From a virus, in IMG/VR virus record IMGVR_UViG_3300030106_002099, positions 7,016-39,657 of that record: DNA of 32,642 bases; one strand, given 5' to 3'. The notes beneath the pieces were generated by a model. That model was not told the origin of the DNA. It was given only the letters and a program-made list of their open reading frames with translations, and did no database searches. A program made the translations under genes and the position numbers. This document shows positions 6,795-15,464 of this stretch, one piece after another. Position 1 is the stretch's first letter, and each line of letters begins with the position of its first letter.

Positions 6795-6798
6795 ACAA
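6771..6798 (-). promoter_or_regulatory. Leftward promoter of the divergent pair
   Basis: On the minus strand TTGTAT (complement of 6793-6798), 16 bases, then a perfect TATAAT (complement of 6771-6776). The -10 sits in the sequence GTGTATAAT, which is identical to that of the leftward promoter at 9429-9458. This hints that the two leftward units may be co-regulated. Confidence 0.45.
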
Positions 6799-6819
6799 AA
6801 ACATTTATAGGAGAAACGT

Positions 6820-7014
6820 ATGAGTAAACCAAAAACAGATATATCTGAAATCATTGAGGGTGTAATAGATTATGCACCATCAAAGTCAAAACAAGACATT
6901 GAGCAAGAAATAGATCGTGATAATCTCAATTATCTTATCTGGCAAATCGGTGTTGCTGTTAAAGAATTACAACAAGCAATTGATAAGTTGCAACAAGACA
7001 AGGACGTATCATGA
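6820..7014 (+). CDS. Small hypothetical coiled-coil protein
   Basis: A 64-residue acidic protein, with a C-terminal helix (about 38-60) showing heptad-like L/I spacing and many glutamines. The ATG at 6820 follows a clear AGGAG. The stop overlaps the exonuclease start as ATGA, so it may act as a partner or leader for the exonuclease. No family is recognised. Confidence 0.6.
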   Translation: MSKPKTDISEIIEGVIDYAPSKSKQDIEQEIDRDNLNYLIWQIGVAVKELQQAIDKLQQDKDVS

Positions 7015-7895
7015 AGATACCAGATATGTTAGAAAACTTTGAGCATGTAATCATAGGGGATGTAGCTTACTTTCCCAACCTTGATAACAACACTTATCAC
7101 AATGGCCCTGGTATATCTTCATCAAATATAAGAAGATTTAGCCAGAGTCAGCTACATGCTTTAGAAGAAGTGATTGAACAAACACCTGCAATGATGTTTG
7201 GCTCAGCTGCACATTCATTGATTGTTGAGGGTGAGGCCGCATTTTTTAGTGATGTTGTTACTATTACAGGATCGCCTTATACCAATGCCAACAAACAACT
7301 GAAGAAAGATAGTCTTGCAAAAGGTTTGTCAGTTATAACTGAAGAACAAAGAGACACTATTTACAGTATGAATAATAGTCTAGTGCAAGAAGCAGAGCCA
7401 TACTTGCGTCCAAGTGAAGACTATCCACAAGTTTTTAAGTCACCAAAAGAAGTATCAATCTATTGGTATGAACAAGATCTATTGTGTAAAACACGAGCAG
7501 ATGTCGTTTGTAATGCGTTTGATAACAATTTTGGAGAGGATGCCATTGTGCTTGTAGATTATAAAACAACGAGTGATTGCTCGGTAAGGGGGTTTACCAA
7601 TTCGGTAAGGCGTTACTCGTATGATCTACAAGCTGCATGGTATAAGCGTGGGTTTGAACGTGCTGGTTTTAAGGTTGCAGACTTTGTGTTTGTAGCACAA
7701 GAAAAGAAACCACCGTATGCAAACAAAGTATTCAAAATGAATCATGCTGATATGGAGATTGGTTGGAACTTTCTCAGCGATTACTTGGACGATTACACCA
7801 AAGTTTTAGGTGGTAAGCCTGCTACTATTTATAACAGTCCAAACGTTGTGGAGCTGAATACTGGCAATTTTTATAGAGAGGATCAAAATGACTGA
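7011..7895 (+). CDS. RecE-like PD-(D/E)XK exonuclease
   Basis: A 294-residue nuclease of the phage PD-(D/E)XK group (RecE/Cas4-type, Pfam 'PDDEXK-like' DUF3799). It degrades one strand at DNA ends to produce single strands for recombination. Visible active-site elements are His68 in the G-S-A-A-H helix, Glu147, Asp164, the D-Y-K-T-T signature with Asp183 and Lys185, and the Q-x-x-x-Y motif (Gln207, Tyr211) that stabilises the core. The length is normal. Upstream is a small coupled gene. The annealing partners (Sak4-like ATPase and SSB-like protein) lie about 1 kb away on the other strand, so these three probably form the phage recombination system. Confidence 0.85.
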   Translation: MKIPDMLENFEHVIIGDVAYFPNLDNNTYHNGPGISSSNIRRFSQSQLHALEEVIEQTPAMMFGSAAHSLIVEGEAAFFSDVVTITGSPYTNANKQLKKDSLAKGLSVITEEQRDTIYSMNNSLVQEAEPYLRPSEDYPQVFKSPKEVSIYWYEQDLLCKTRADVVCNAFDNNFGEDAIVLVDYKTTSDCSVRGFTNSVRRYSYDLQAAWYKRGFERAGFKVADFVFVAQEKKPPYANKVFKMNHADMEIGWNFLSDYLDDYTKVLGGKPATIYNSPNVVELNTGNFYREDQND

Positions 7896-8109
7896 TAACG
7901 TAAACCACCCGCCTCACTACACAAAAGGCAAGGTTGAGTGCTTAGAGGCTATAGAATCAGCTTTGTCTTTTACGGAGTTTAAAGGATATTGTAAAGGACA
8001 GGTTATCAAGTATGTTTGGCGTGAGGATCACAAAGATGCAAACATAGAAGATTTAGATAAGGCAATGTTTTATTTGTCATACCTGCGAAACAAAATGGTG
8101 AACATGTGA
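7888..8109 (+). CDS. DUF3310 family protein
   Basis: A 73-residue protein matching the DUF3310 family, a very common phage nucleotide-metabolism-associated family of unproven function. Typical features are the N-H-P-P-H-Y start (about residues 6-11), the E-C-L-E-A-I-E helix, the K-Y-V-W-R motif near residues 42-46 and the D-L-x-K-A-x-x-Y-L end. It overlaps the exonuclease gene by 8 bases and has GAGGAT upstream. Confidence 0.85.
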   Translation: MTDNVNHPPHYTKGKVECLEAIESALSFTEFKGYCKGQVIKYVWREDHKDANIEDLDKAMFYLSYLRNKMVNM

Positions 8110-8198
8110 TTACTTCAATCAAAACCGTTCTACTAATACTTGCTCTAAGTATTGTCTTACCTTTGGCTTACATAGCCATCACAGATAGCGATAGATAA
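8106..8198 (+). CDS. 30-residue membrane micropeptide
   Basis: A GTG start overlaps the upstream stop as GTGA, and the frame runs 30 codons to TAA at 8196-8198. A strongly hydrophobic segment (about residues 7-24) is followed by T-D-S-D-R. The plan matches the 26-residue peptide at 2982-3062: one membrane span, short acidic or polar tail, last or nearly last in an operon. A terminator follows three bases later. The function is unknown and no homology is visible. Confidence 0.4.
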   Translation: MITSIKTVLLILALSIVLPLAYIAITDSDR

Positions 8199-8200
8199 GA

Positions 8201-8222
8201 AAAAGGGGCTTGCGCCCCTTTT
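8201..8222. terminator. Bidirectional intrinsic terminator
   Basis: AAAAGGGGC (8201-8209), loop TTGC, GCCCCTTTT (8214-8222): a perfect nine-base-pair stem with A-tract and T-tract on the two sides. It would therefore stop transcription in both directions. It sits between convergent genes ending at 8198 and 8224. Confidence 0.85.
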
Positions 8223-8223
8223 A

Positions 8224-8685
8224 TCACATAGTAGGGATATTCTCCCTCGGAGGAGTCATATCTGAGTCTTCACTCTGTAGATACAACTTGATCTTTGTTT
8301 TCTTAGTACTGATCTCTTTACCTTCAGCATTTGTAAAGGTGTCATCGACATTACTAAGAGATAACCTAAGGCCTTTGCCAACAAAGTCACTGTGATTCTC
8401 TGGATACTTCTTATACCCAACAGCTTTAGCAAGCCTAGTAAAAATCTCAGTGCTTATGCGCTTGTTATCCTCGTTAGTAGCCCATAGGTTATACCATTCA
8501 TTATGGTCACGATACTTACCCCCAGCAATTTGAAACGTAACTTTTAAAGTCCAGTTTCCTGCTGCAGATTTGTATTTGTCAGTTGCAATAATCTTTGCAT
8601 TGTATTCGCCCTCTGGTGCAACTGGTGTGCCAGTGGACTGCTCTTCTAAATTGTCGAAAAACTCGACATCACTAAAATCACTCAT
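8224..8685 (-). CDS. DUF669-like single-strand DNA-binding protein
   Basis: A 153-residue protein resembling the phage DUF669 family, whose members are thought to be single-strand DNA-binding proteins with an OB-like fold. Signs are the P-E-G-E-Y-x-A-K-I-I opening (about residues 24-33), a beta-rich core, an N-L-W-A-T-N-E-D-N-K segment and a L-A-K-A-V-G helix. The tail is acidic and ends D-S-D-M-T-P-P, like the acidic tails of SSBs. It overlaps the ATPase gene by 8 bases, and ATPase plus SSB-like pairs are typical of phage recombination modules. Confidence 0.75.
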   Translation of the reverse strand: MSDFSDVEFFDNLEEQSTGTPVAPEGEYNAKIIATDKYKSAAGNWTLKVTFQIAGGKYRDHNEWYNLWATNEDNKRISTEIFTRLAKAVGYKKYPENHSDFVGKGLRLSLSNVDDTFTNAEGKEISTKKTKIKLYLQSEDSDMTPPRENIPTM

Positions 8686-9400
8686 TAGATTCCCCCTTTG
8701 TGATATTTGTTAATGAAAACCCTAACTTCTCAATTAAGGCACTTATATCAGGTCTTTCAAAATCATCCAGCTTACCGCTTCTGTCTTTTGCTTTATATCC
8801 CTGACCATAGACGGTCTGCAACCATCTGTTTCTTGTGTTTCTGCCTTCCTCGTCTTGATCCTCTATGATGCGTAATGCAAGCACTTCATCAAAGAAATAG
8901 GTGACAGTTTCACCAAGTTGTTGACCAACCATTTTTGGTGCATGTCTAAGAACACCATCATCATTAATAACGGCTTCTTTACATAGAAATAAAACGTGCA
9001 TATGTAGATCTCTAAATGCACGCATAAGATTACCAACTGAATCTTGGACATTACCATATGCCATTCTAGGATCTTTACTTCTAGACTTTTCCCAATTCAA
9101 TAAAATCTCACTTATCTCAGATACTGAGTCCAAACAAACTGTGTCATATTGTAGTTCGCCAGACTTCAAAGCGTCATGAAGCTCCATGACTTCTGAGGCT
9201 TCTTTCACTTCAATAGCATCAACATTGTCAGCATCCTTAATTGCAAGTAAGCCAGCTTCTGCACTTATGACAAGCACTCGTCCAGGACATGTTTTTGCTA
9301 GGGTTGTTTTCCCCGCTCCAGCCATGCCATACACCAAGATTTTTGCTCCTTGATTTTGCACGAGCTTTTGCGGAGATACGATTCTTTTTGATAGTTCCAT
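8678..9400 (-). CDS. Sak4-like RecA-fold ATPase (AAA_24)
   Basis: A 240-residue phage ATPase of the AAA_24/Sak4 group, a RecA-fold single-strand annealing or strand-exchange protein. Walker A is G-M-A-G-A-G-K-T (residues 25-32) and Walker B is the hydrophobic strand ending Y-D-T-V-C-L-D-S (85-92). A later F-R-D-L-H-M-H-V-L-F-L segment matches the sensor strand of the family. The length is typical. It is first in the short leftward operon with the SSB-like gene, transcribed from the promoter at 9429-9458. Confidence 0.85.
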   Translation of the reverse strand: MELSKRIVSPQKLVQNQGAKILVYGMAGAGKTTLAKTCPGRVLVISAEAGLLAIKDADNVDAIEVKEASEVMELHDALKSGELQYDTVCLDSVSEISEILLNWEKSRSKDPRMAYGNVQDSVGNLMRAFRDLHMHVLFLCKEAVINDDGVLRHAPKMVGQQLGETVTYFFDEVLALRIIEDQDEEGRNTRNRWLQTVYGQGYKAKDRSGKLDDFERPDISALIEKLGFSLTNITKGESNE

Positions 9401-9425
9401 ACTTTCTCCTAAATAAATTTACTTG

Positions 9426-9445
9426 ACGATTATACACTAAATCGT
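9426..9445. promoter_or_regulatory. Operator-like inverted repeat
   Basis: ACGATT (9426-9431), eight bases, AATCGT (9440-9445): perfect six-base arms with the symmetry expected for a dimeric helix-turn-helix repressor. It covers the -10 box of the leftward promoter and lies 50 bases before the gene of a Cro-like regulator. Autoregulation plus control of the recombination operon is the obvious hypothesis. Confidence 0.4.
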
Positions 9446-9458
9446 TACCATGTGTAAA
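9429..9458 (-). promoter_or_regulatory. Leftward promoter for the ATPase/SSB operon
   Basis: On the minus strand TTTACA (complement of 9453-9458), 18 bases, then a perfect TATAAT (complement of 9429-9434). An AGGAG ribosome binding site follows before the start at 9400. A plus-strand TTGACG (9423-9428) followed by TACCAT (9446-9451) may be a weaker rightward promoter for the regulator. Confidence 0.5.
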
Positions 9459-9494
9459 ATTTATTTTTTTACAATATGATGACAGGAGAAGCAA

Positions 9495-9890
9495 ATGGAG
9501 AATATCAAGCAAGAGAACATTTCTGCAAAGGCTCGATTAAAAGAACTTTATACAAAGCAACAAGACATTACTTGGCAAGCAAATTTCTTTTTTCGTACAA
9601 AGAGTTTAGCAACAGAAAAACTTAAGGAATTAGAAACTATGGGAATCAAACCAAATCACACTACAAGAAAAGTTAAAAGATATACACTAAGAGAGTATAT
9701 AGAGTTTTTGGGACAAAGAGAATCTGCAAAACAATTTGGCTGTTCAGAAGCTGCCGTTAAGTCTTGGAGATATGGCTATAGAAATCCAACTGTCAATCAA
9801 GCTAAGAAAATTATCAGAGCAACTGATGGGAGATTAGATTACGAGTCTATTTACGGGCCTATATCTGAAATCATAGAAACAGAAGTTTAG
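9495..9890 (+). CDS. Cro/CI-like helix-turn-helix regulator
   Basis: A 131-residue protein with a basic, helical N-terminal half and a Cro-type DNA-binding domain at about residues 69-115. That domain has Q-R-E-S-A-K-Q-F-G-C, turn, S-E-A-A-V-K-S-W-R-Y-G recognition helix, then R-N-P-T-V-N-Q-A and a helix ending in D-G-R-L-D-Y. This matches the Cro/YdaS-type fold. The start has CAGGAG upstream. It is divergent from the ATPase operon across an operator-like repeat and is followed after one base by the primase-helicase gene, so it probably switches middle gene expression. No partner repressor or integrase is seen, so lysogeny is not indicated. Confidence 0.7.
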   Translation: MENIKQENISAKARLKELYTKQQDITWQANFFFRTKSLATEKLKELETMGIKPNHTTRKVKRYTLREYIEFLGQRESAKQFGCSEAAVKSWRYGYRNPTVNQAKKIIRATDGRLDYESIYGPISEIIETEV

Positions 9891-9891
9891 T

Positions 9892-12015
9892 GTGTTTCAG
9901 CTTAATATTACTGAGGACGACACATCCTTAGAGCAAGCACTTGCTTACTATGACGAAGGCTACAACGTTGTTCCATTACAAAGATCTAACAAAAAGCCAC
10001 CACCTTTTCTGAAAGGTTGGGAGCAATATAAACAGGAGCGACCGTCTAGAGACCTTGTAAAGTCATGGTTTGAGGGTAAGGATAATTTAGTTGTTGCTCT
10101 TGTTTGCGGTAAGTTTATTGTCGTAGATGCTGATTCTCCAGAGGCTATGAGTTGGGTGGAGAACAATTTACCACCTTGTCCTTTCAAAGTTGTTACTGGT
10201 AAAGGTATGCACTACTATTACAACAACCCACAAAACTACACCACCTTTGCTACAAGGAGAACTCCAGAGACACCCATTGAAAGATTAATAGATATAAGAG
10301 GTGTAGGTGGACTAATCATTGCACCTTGGAATAGACATGCTAACGGACAAATATATAAACCTATAACGTTTCCTGATTGGAAAATTACAGATCACACAGA
10401 CTTACCTGACTTTACAGAGATAGAGTTTGCAAAAATCACTGGCGTTCCAAAAACAGAAACAAGCGTGCAAACAGCACCTTTTCTATTAGATGGTGTATTA
10501 GAAGGATCAAGGAATGATGAGGCCGCAAGAATAGCAGGCTATCTAATATCTAAAAATGTAAACATTGAGTTTGTAAAGATCTTTCTACAAAACTGGAACA
10601 AAAACAATAATCCACCATTACCACAAGAAGAGATTGAAAGAGTAGTTACAAGTGTTAAAAGCACACATGATAGAAAAAATCAGATCGCACCTTTGTTTGT
10701 ACAAGCAAGTGAAACCATACACAAACCTAGAGATCTATTTAATCCACCTGGGTTACTCAAAGATATGTTTAAGTTTTGTGAGGAGATAGCACAAGTGCCA
10801 CAGCCAGAGCTGTCTTTAGTAGGTGCCTTAGCATTAGCAAGTGTAACCTGTGGACGTATCTATAGAACAAACATGAACAACTTTTCATCTATGTATTTCA
10901 TGGGTATTGCAAAGTCAGGACAAGGTAAAGAAAACATAAAAACATTTGTAGAGTCAGTGTTAAACGCTAGTGACCATGAAAAGCTTGTAGTAGGAGATGG
11001 TTACACATCATCTGGTGCAGTGCACTCAGTTCTTAAAATGCGACCAACACAAATTACAATTATGGATGAGTTTGGTAAAAGACTTGAAGCCATTGGTGCA
11101 TCACAAAACACAAACAGAGAAGATGGCATACAAACACTGATGGAAGCTTGGGGTAGGTGTCATGGAACATTGCGGCCAGATAACTATTCATTGATGAATG
11201 TGCAAGAACAATATAAAGAAATGATGATGAGCCGTGTTACACATAAGCCTGCAATCACATTGGTTGGTCTGTCAGTGCCGAAGAACTTTTACAAAGCATT
11301 GAATAGTGGGCGTATAGCTGACGGGTTTCTCAATCGTTTTGTTGTCGTTGAATCAAAAGAGCCAAGACGAGTAGGTGAGTTACGAAGATTCAAAGAGCCA
11401 CCAACATCAATTGTCAATTGGGTCAACTATATACGCAGACAAAGAGGCAATATGAGTGATGTATCACGGGATAATGCAGAGATAGATCTTGACCAGATAG
11501 TTCTTAGGTTTGATAGAGAATCAGAAGAAATACTACAAGATTTTGCCCGTGAGATCGTAAAACGCCAAGATATACTAGAAAAAGACAACCTAGAGCCACT
11601 TCTAAGCCGTTCTAAGGAGAAAGCTATGCGTTTAGCCCTGTTATGCACACTTGCCTCTAACGCTGACGCACAGACGATTACAGGCGATATTACAACGTGG
11701 GCTGTGGATTTCATCAGATATTACGATCTGTTGTTTATAGAGGCTTGTAGAGACAAGGTTGCTAGCAGTGCTATGGAAGCCAAAATTAAACAGGTGCTAT
11801 CGTTTATTAGATCTAGAAACGGTGAAGGAATATCCAAGCGTGAAGTAGATAGGCACGAACTATTTAGAAGTATGAAGTCGTATGAGGTCAAAGAGATTAT
11901 TGAAAGACTTAAAAATGCAGGTGAAATACAAGAGGTTGAGATTAAGATTGGTGGTAAAGGAAGGCCAGCTAAAAGATTTGTAGCTGTTGATCCTACTTTC
12001 TTTGAGGATATTTAA
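9892..12015 (+). CDS. Prim-Pol/D5-like primase-helicase
   Basis: A 707-residue replication protein. The N-terminal third is a bifunctional primase-polymerase (Prim-Pol/AEP) domain with the metal-binding D-A-D (79-81), the catalytic-type K-G-M-H (104-107) and I-D-I-R-G (133-137). Residues about 204-260 look like a primase C-terminal helical domain. The rest is a DUF3987/D5-like helicase with a Walker A variant A-K-S-G-Q-G-K-E (340-347) and Walker B M-D-E-F-G (391-395). It ends in a winged-helix-like region. The start is a GTG one base after the regulator stop; no better start is obvious. It would prime and unwind at the phage origin. Its stop codon overlaps that of the convergent virion gene. 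Confidence 0.88.
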   Translation: MFQLNITEDDTSLEQALAYYDEGYNVVPLQRSNKKPPPFLKGWEQYKQERPSRDLVKSWFEGKDNLVVALVCGKFIVVDADSPEAMSWVENNLPPCPFKVVTGKGMHYYYNNPQNYTTFATRRTPETPIERLIDIRGVGGLIIAPWNRHANGQIYKPITFPDWKITDHTDLPDFTEIEFAKITGVPKTETSVQTAPFLLDGVLEGSRNDEAARIAGYLISKNVNIEFVKIFLQNWNKNNNPPLPQEEIERVVTSVKSTHDRKNQIAPLFVQASETIHKPRDLFNPPGLLKDMFKFCEEIAQVPQPELSLVGALALASVTCGRIYRTNMNNFSSMYFMGIAKSGQGKENIKTFVESVLNASDHEKLVVGDGYTSSGAVHSVLKMRPTQITIMDEFGKRLEAIGASQNTNREDGIQTLMEAWGRCHGTLRPDNYSLMNVQEQYKEMMMSRVTHKPAITLVGLSVPKNFYKALNSGRIADGFLNRFVVVESKEPRRVGELRRFKEPPTSIVNWVNYIRRQRGNMSDVSRDNAEIDLDQIVLRFDRESEEILQDFAREIVKRQDILEKDNLEPLLSRSKEKAMRLALLCTLASNADAQTITGDITTWAVDFIRYYDLLFIEACRDKVASSAMEAKIKQVLSFIRSRNGEGISKREVDRHELFRSMKSYEVKEIIERLKNAGEIQEVEIKIGGKGRPAKRFVAVDPTFFEDI

Positions 12016-15000
12016 CCTAGTATAGGTCTACCAGCTACACGTTCAGCAAATTCAATACGTTCCTCTGATAACGGATCTGGTATCTGTGCTTGTGCTAGAT
12101 CGGGTGATTGCACTTGTGGTAAGGCTGGTGGTTGTTGGATTGGGCTTAACACTTGGTCACGTAATTGTTGAAAAGTATTAATACCACTTTCAGCTTGCTC
12201 TTCTATATCCTCATCAGTAATACCTACTGCTGTAGCACCTGCGTCAAAACCTTTGTCTAAGATACTAACTATTCCCTCACCAATAGGCACTATCTCGCCA
12301 TCAACGTAGCGTAAGCCAAACTGTCTTAATGAGGTGTTAAAAATACGCATGGCACGGGAAATAGAGCCAGGGTCTGATCTAGACATAACTCTTACAAATG
12401 GTGGGTAAGTCAGTAAAAACCTTGCGATTGCTAAACCAGCAACTGTTGGCAATGCTGTAAGTGGTTGAAAAACTATGGCCGCAGATATACCAGCAGCAAC
12501 CAAGCCACCAGCTGCACCACCTCTACCAGGCTCACCACCTGTAAGTATGTCTATTTGTTGTTGTAGATCACGTAGTCCTCGTCTAGTTTCAGCACCAAAC
12601 ATAGCATCAAGTGTTTCATCACCATAAGAATCAAGACTGGTTTTAAGGTTTTGTGACTTAAATAAATCAGTGATCTTACCCTGCCCATTCATATCAATTG
12701 ATTTTGATAAAAGCCTCTGCATACTAGCTCGTTGTATATCTTGGAAAACTTCTGGGCTTACTGTTTCTTTTAAAGCATTGATAGTTGATGCAGTCCCAGG
12801 TTTGAATACGGACTTAACTGTTTCTTCAATCGTTTTATCTGGCAGTTGTGATATAGCCCTATTTGCTTCAAACTTAATTCTATCTTCTGTGGCCTCTGCA
12901 AGTCTTTCTAATTGATTTACAAAAGCTCTACCTTGTGCACTAGCATCTAAACCACGTGTTGCATTTCTTTGCGTAATGTCATTAATTATATTTCTTAATT
13001 GTTGTGGTTTTGGACTAAAACCAATTTCGTTAAGTTGGTTTATAGTAGCTAACACTTCATCTGCTGTGTTTTTACCAGTGGCACTATCTTGAAATAAAAC
13101 CCTAAACTTACCGTGTTCTTTTTCAAATCTTTTTATTTCTTTTGCAAATTGTGTAAAGTTGACATCAGTAAGTTCATCTTTAGTGGCTTCACGTAAGGCA
13201 TCAGCAAACAAACGATTTTTAAGATCTGCTTTTAATTTATTCTCATAATAATTTTCTATGACGTTGCCCGCAGCATCACGTTTTTGATAAGTTTTATCTA
13301 CCTTTATGTATTCATCATAGTCACGCAAAGCTTTAAAAATATTCTCTAAATCAATTAATTTGCCATTTAATAATGCTTGTGAATAAACATCGTCAGCTTG
13401 TATAGATCCTTTAGCAGCATTTGCTATTAAACCGTTTATCTTTATAGAATCAAAAGGCTCCATTCTGTCAAAATGATTCTTATTTGCTATTCTTAGTTCT
13501 TCAAGAGTTCGATCTATTAATTTTTTTTCGTCAGGACGTAAGCGCATACCAGTATTTTCTAAGGCAAGCTCAATTTGTTTCATGCCATCTGCTTGTAACT
13601 CTGTAAGTATACTATCTGAATTTTGTATGCCTTTTTTACCAATACCATAATCATCAAACATTCTTGCTACATTAATGACAAGCTTTCTTTCATCAGATTG
13701 TTCAAGCACATCACGTAAAAACCTATTTAAAAAGTTTGAATCATTACGAACCATACGTAGATCGTATTTTCCTTGCTCTGCTAAAGACTTGGCTTTTCCT
13801 ACCAAATTTTGTAATTGTGCACGTACACTACTGTTTATCTCAGCTCCAGGAGGGGTCATGGTTTGAAATACACCTTTTTCGCTATCAAGTTTTAAAAACT
13901 CCTCTGCTTTGTTTATGTGCTTGAGAATAATATTGTTGATTGCTTTGTTAATAACTACAGATTTAGCGTATTCTTCATCTGTCTTTGTGCCTACAGGTCT
14001 TGGCATGCCATCTCTACCGACTTCATACAAATTTCTGTCGTCTGCAAAATTAACAAATTTTTGATCGACTGCATGATAAGATTCACCACTTTGCTCCATA
14101 GCTGCATTTCTTGCTTTATTCATGGTGTCTTTAAGCTCTTGTCCGAATACTCTATTTGCAGGTATGTTGCCATAATCTTTTGCTTCTATAACGCTGTCAC
14201 CTATTTCTCCTAATAATCTACGTAATTCGTTAGTAACATTCTGTTCTTGTAAACGAAGTTTTTGTGTTGCAGCATTTACCTGTTCATCAAGACCTCTTTT
14301 AGTGGATAAAGAAATAGTCTCGTTCAATGCTTCTTTTTCATTCTTTATGTTTTTTAATACACTGTTTACTGCAGCCCTTAAATAAGCAACATTTGGTTTA
14401 TCTCTACTGCTACCAAGGACTTGTTCAAAAATACCTTGATAAGTAGCAGGTAATCTTTGGTCATATACTTTTCTAGCAGGCAAAAATCCTTTTGATAAAG
14501 AGTATTCAAACTTTTGTACTTTACCCTCTTTAGCTGCTTTTAATATTTCATCATCAGAAAGTGGCCGTCCTTTTTCTCGATCCAGTTTTTTTACGTCAGC
14601 CCAACTTAAATTTCTTGACGCAACAAAACCTGCTCTTTGATTTTCTAAAGGAGCTCTTTTACCTAATATTGATTTAAAAGCCATACCAGGTAGCTCACCA
14701 AACAGAGCTTGTCCTACTGAGCCAAGCACAAATTCTTCTTTGTAAAGATCAGCCAACTCATCATTATCTTGTAATTGAAAGCCCTCTAATGCATCTAAAT
14801 ATTCCTCTCCTGCTTTACCTGCTACTGATCCAGTACCTGCCATAAATGTTCTAACTATTCTTTCTCTACCACCAGATAAAGTTGTAAGAGCTTTTAAAAT
14901 TTTAGTTTGGGGCATAAATGCAGCTATGGTGCCTATCACTGGGCCTGCGATACCTGAAAAGTCTGCCAGATCACCAGTTTTTAAATTGAAGCTATTTTCA

Positions 15001-15464
15001 TCTATAACAGTATTAAGATTTATAATTGTGCCATCTTGTAGTTTTCTTTGTTGCACAGGTAATCCCAAAAGTTGTAAGCCTTGTGGTGTCAAAGCCACTT
15101 GACCTTTAGTATTTCTTATATAGCCACCAGCTCCAACGGAATTTTGCAGTATGCCTTCTTGCTGTAGTGGCCCTTTAGATGCACGCACACGCTTCATCAA
15201 ATCGTCAAGTATTTTGTTTTGTTCTTTAAATGGGTCTTCGCCAGATATTTCAGCACGCCCTAGTTTTTGACGCAAACCTTTTGCATCTTCAGGTAAGTCA
15301 GCAGGATCAACACCTGTTTCATAATCAAAGTAAAGCTCATCGTAAAATGGTGAAACAGCTCCCTTAGCTATCTCAGCACGAGTTTTTTTTTGTGCTTCTT
15401 CTTCAGTAGCTGCATCTATGATGTGTGTTACACCTGGAGCTATTAATACTCTAAATCTTGGCAT
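12012..15464 (-). CDS. Very large helical virion protein (internal/ejection type)
   Basis: A 1150-residue protein, almost entirely helical and charged, with no recognised enzymatic motif. A glycine/alanine-rich hydrophobic stretch near residues 1005-1045 could insert in a membrane, and the C-terminus is proline- and glutamine-rich. It is the last of four consecutive large genes joined by one-base TAATG overlaps. Size, position and composition resemble the internal core or DNA-ejection proteins of podoviruses (the T7 gp14-gp16 set), but this is inference from organisation, not sequence identity. A tape-measure protein of a siphovirus is the main alternative. Its stop overlaps the convergent primase-helicase stop. 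Confidence 0.7.
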   Translation of the reverse strand: MPRFRVLIAPGVTHIIDAATEEEAQKKTRAEIAKGAVSPFYDELYFDYETGVDPADLPEDAKGLRQKLGRAEISGEDPFKEQNKILDDLMKRVRASKGPLQQEGILQNSVGAGGYIRNTKGQVALTPQGLQLLGLPVQQRKLQDGTIINLNTVIDENSFNLKTGDLADFSGIAGPVIGTIAAFMPQTKILKALTTLSGGRERIVRTFMAGTGSVAGKAGEEYLDALEGFQLQDNDELADLYKEEFVLGSVGQALFGELPGMAFKSILGKRAPLENQRAGFVASRNLSWADVKKLDREKGRPLSDDEILKAAKEGKVQKFEYSLSKGFLPARKVYDQRLPATYQGIFEQVLGSSRDKPNVAYLRAAVNSVLKNIKNEKEALNETISLSTKRGLDEQVNAATQKLRLQEQNVTNELRRLLGEIGDSVIEAKDYGNIPANRVFGQELKDTMNKARNAAMEQSGESYHAVDQKFVNFADDRNLYEVGRDGMPRPVGTKTDEEYAKSVVINKAINNIILKHINKAEEFLKLDSEKGVFQTMTPPGAEINSSVRAQLQNLVGKAKSLAEQGKYDLRMVRNDSNFLNRFLRDVLEQSDERKLVINVARMFDDYGIGKKGIQNSDSILTELQADGMKQIELALENTGMRLRPDEKKLIDRTLEELRIANKNHFDRMEPFDSIKINGLIANAAKGSIQADDVYSQALLNGKLIDLENIFKALRDYDEYIKVDKTYQKRDAAGNVIENYYENKLKADLKNRLFADALREATKDELTDVNFTQFAKEIKRFEKEHGKFRVLFQDSATGKNTADEVLATINQLNEIGFSPKPQQLRNIINDITQRNATRGLDASAQGRAFVNQLERLAEATEDRIKFEANRAISQLPDKTIEETVKSVFKPGTASTINALKETVSPEVFQDIQRASMQRLLSKSIDMNGQGKITDLFKSQNLKTSLDSYGDETLDAMFGAETRRGLRDLQQQIDILTGGEPGRGGAAGGLVAAGISAAIVFQPLTALPTVAGLAIARFLLTYPPFVRVMSRSDPGSISRAMRIFNTSLRQFGLRYVDGEIVPIGEGIVSILDKGFDAGATAVGITDEDIEEQAESGINTFQQLRDQVLSPIQQPPALPQVQSPDLAQAQIPDPLSEERIEFAERVAGRPILG

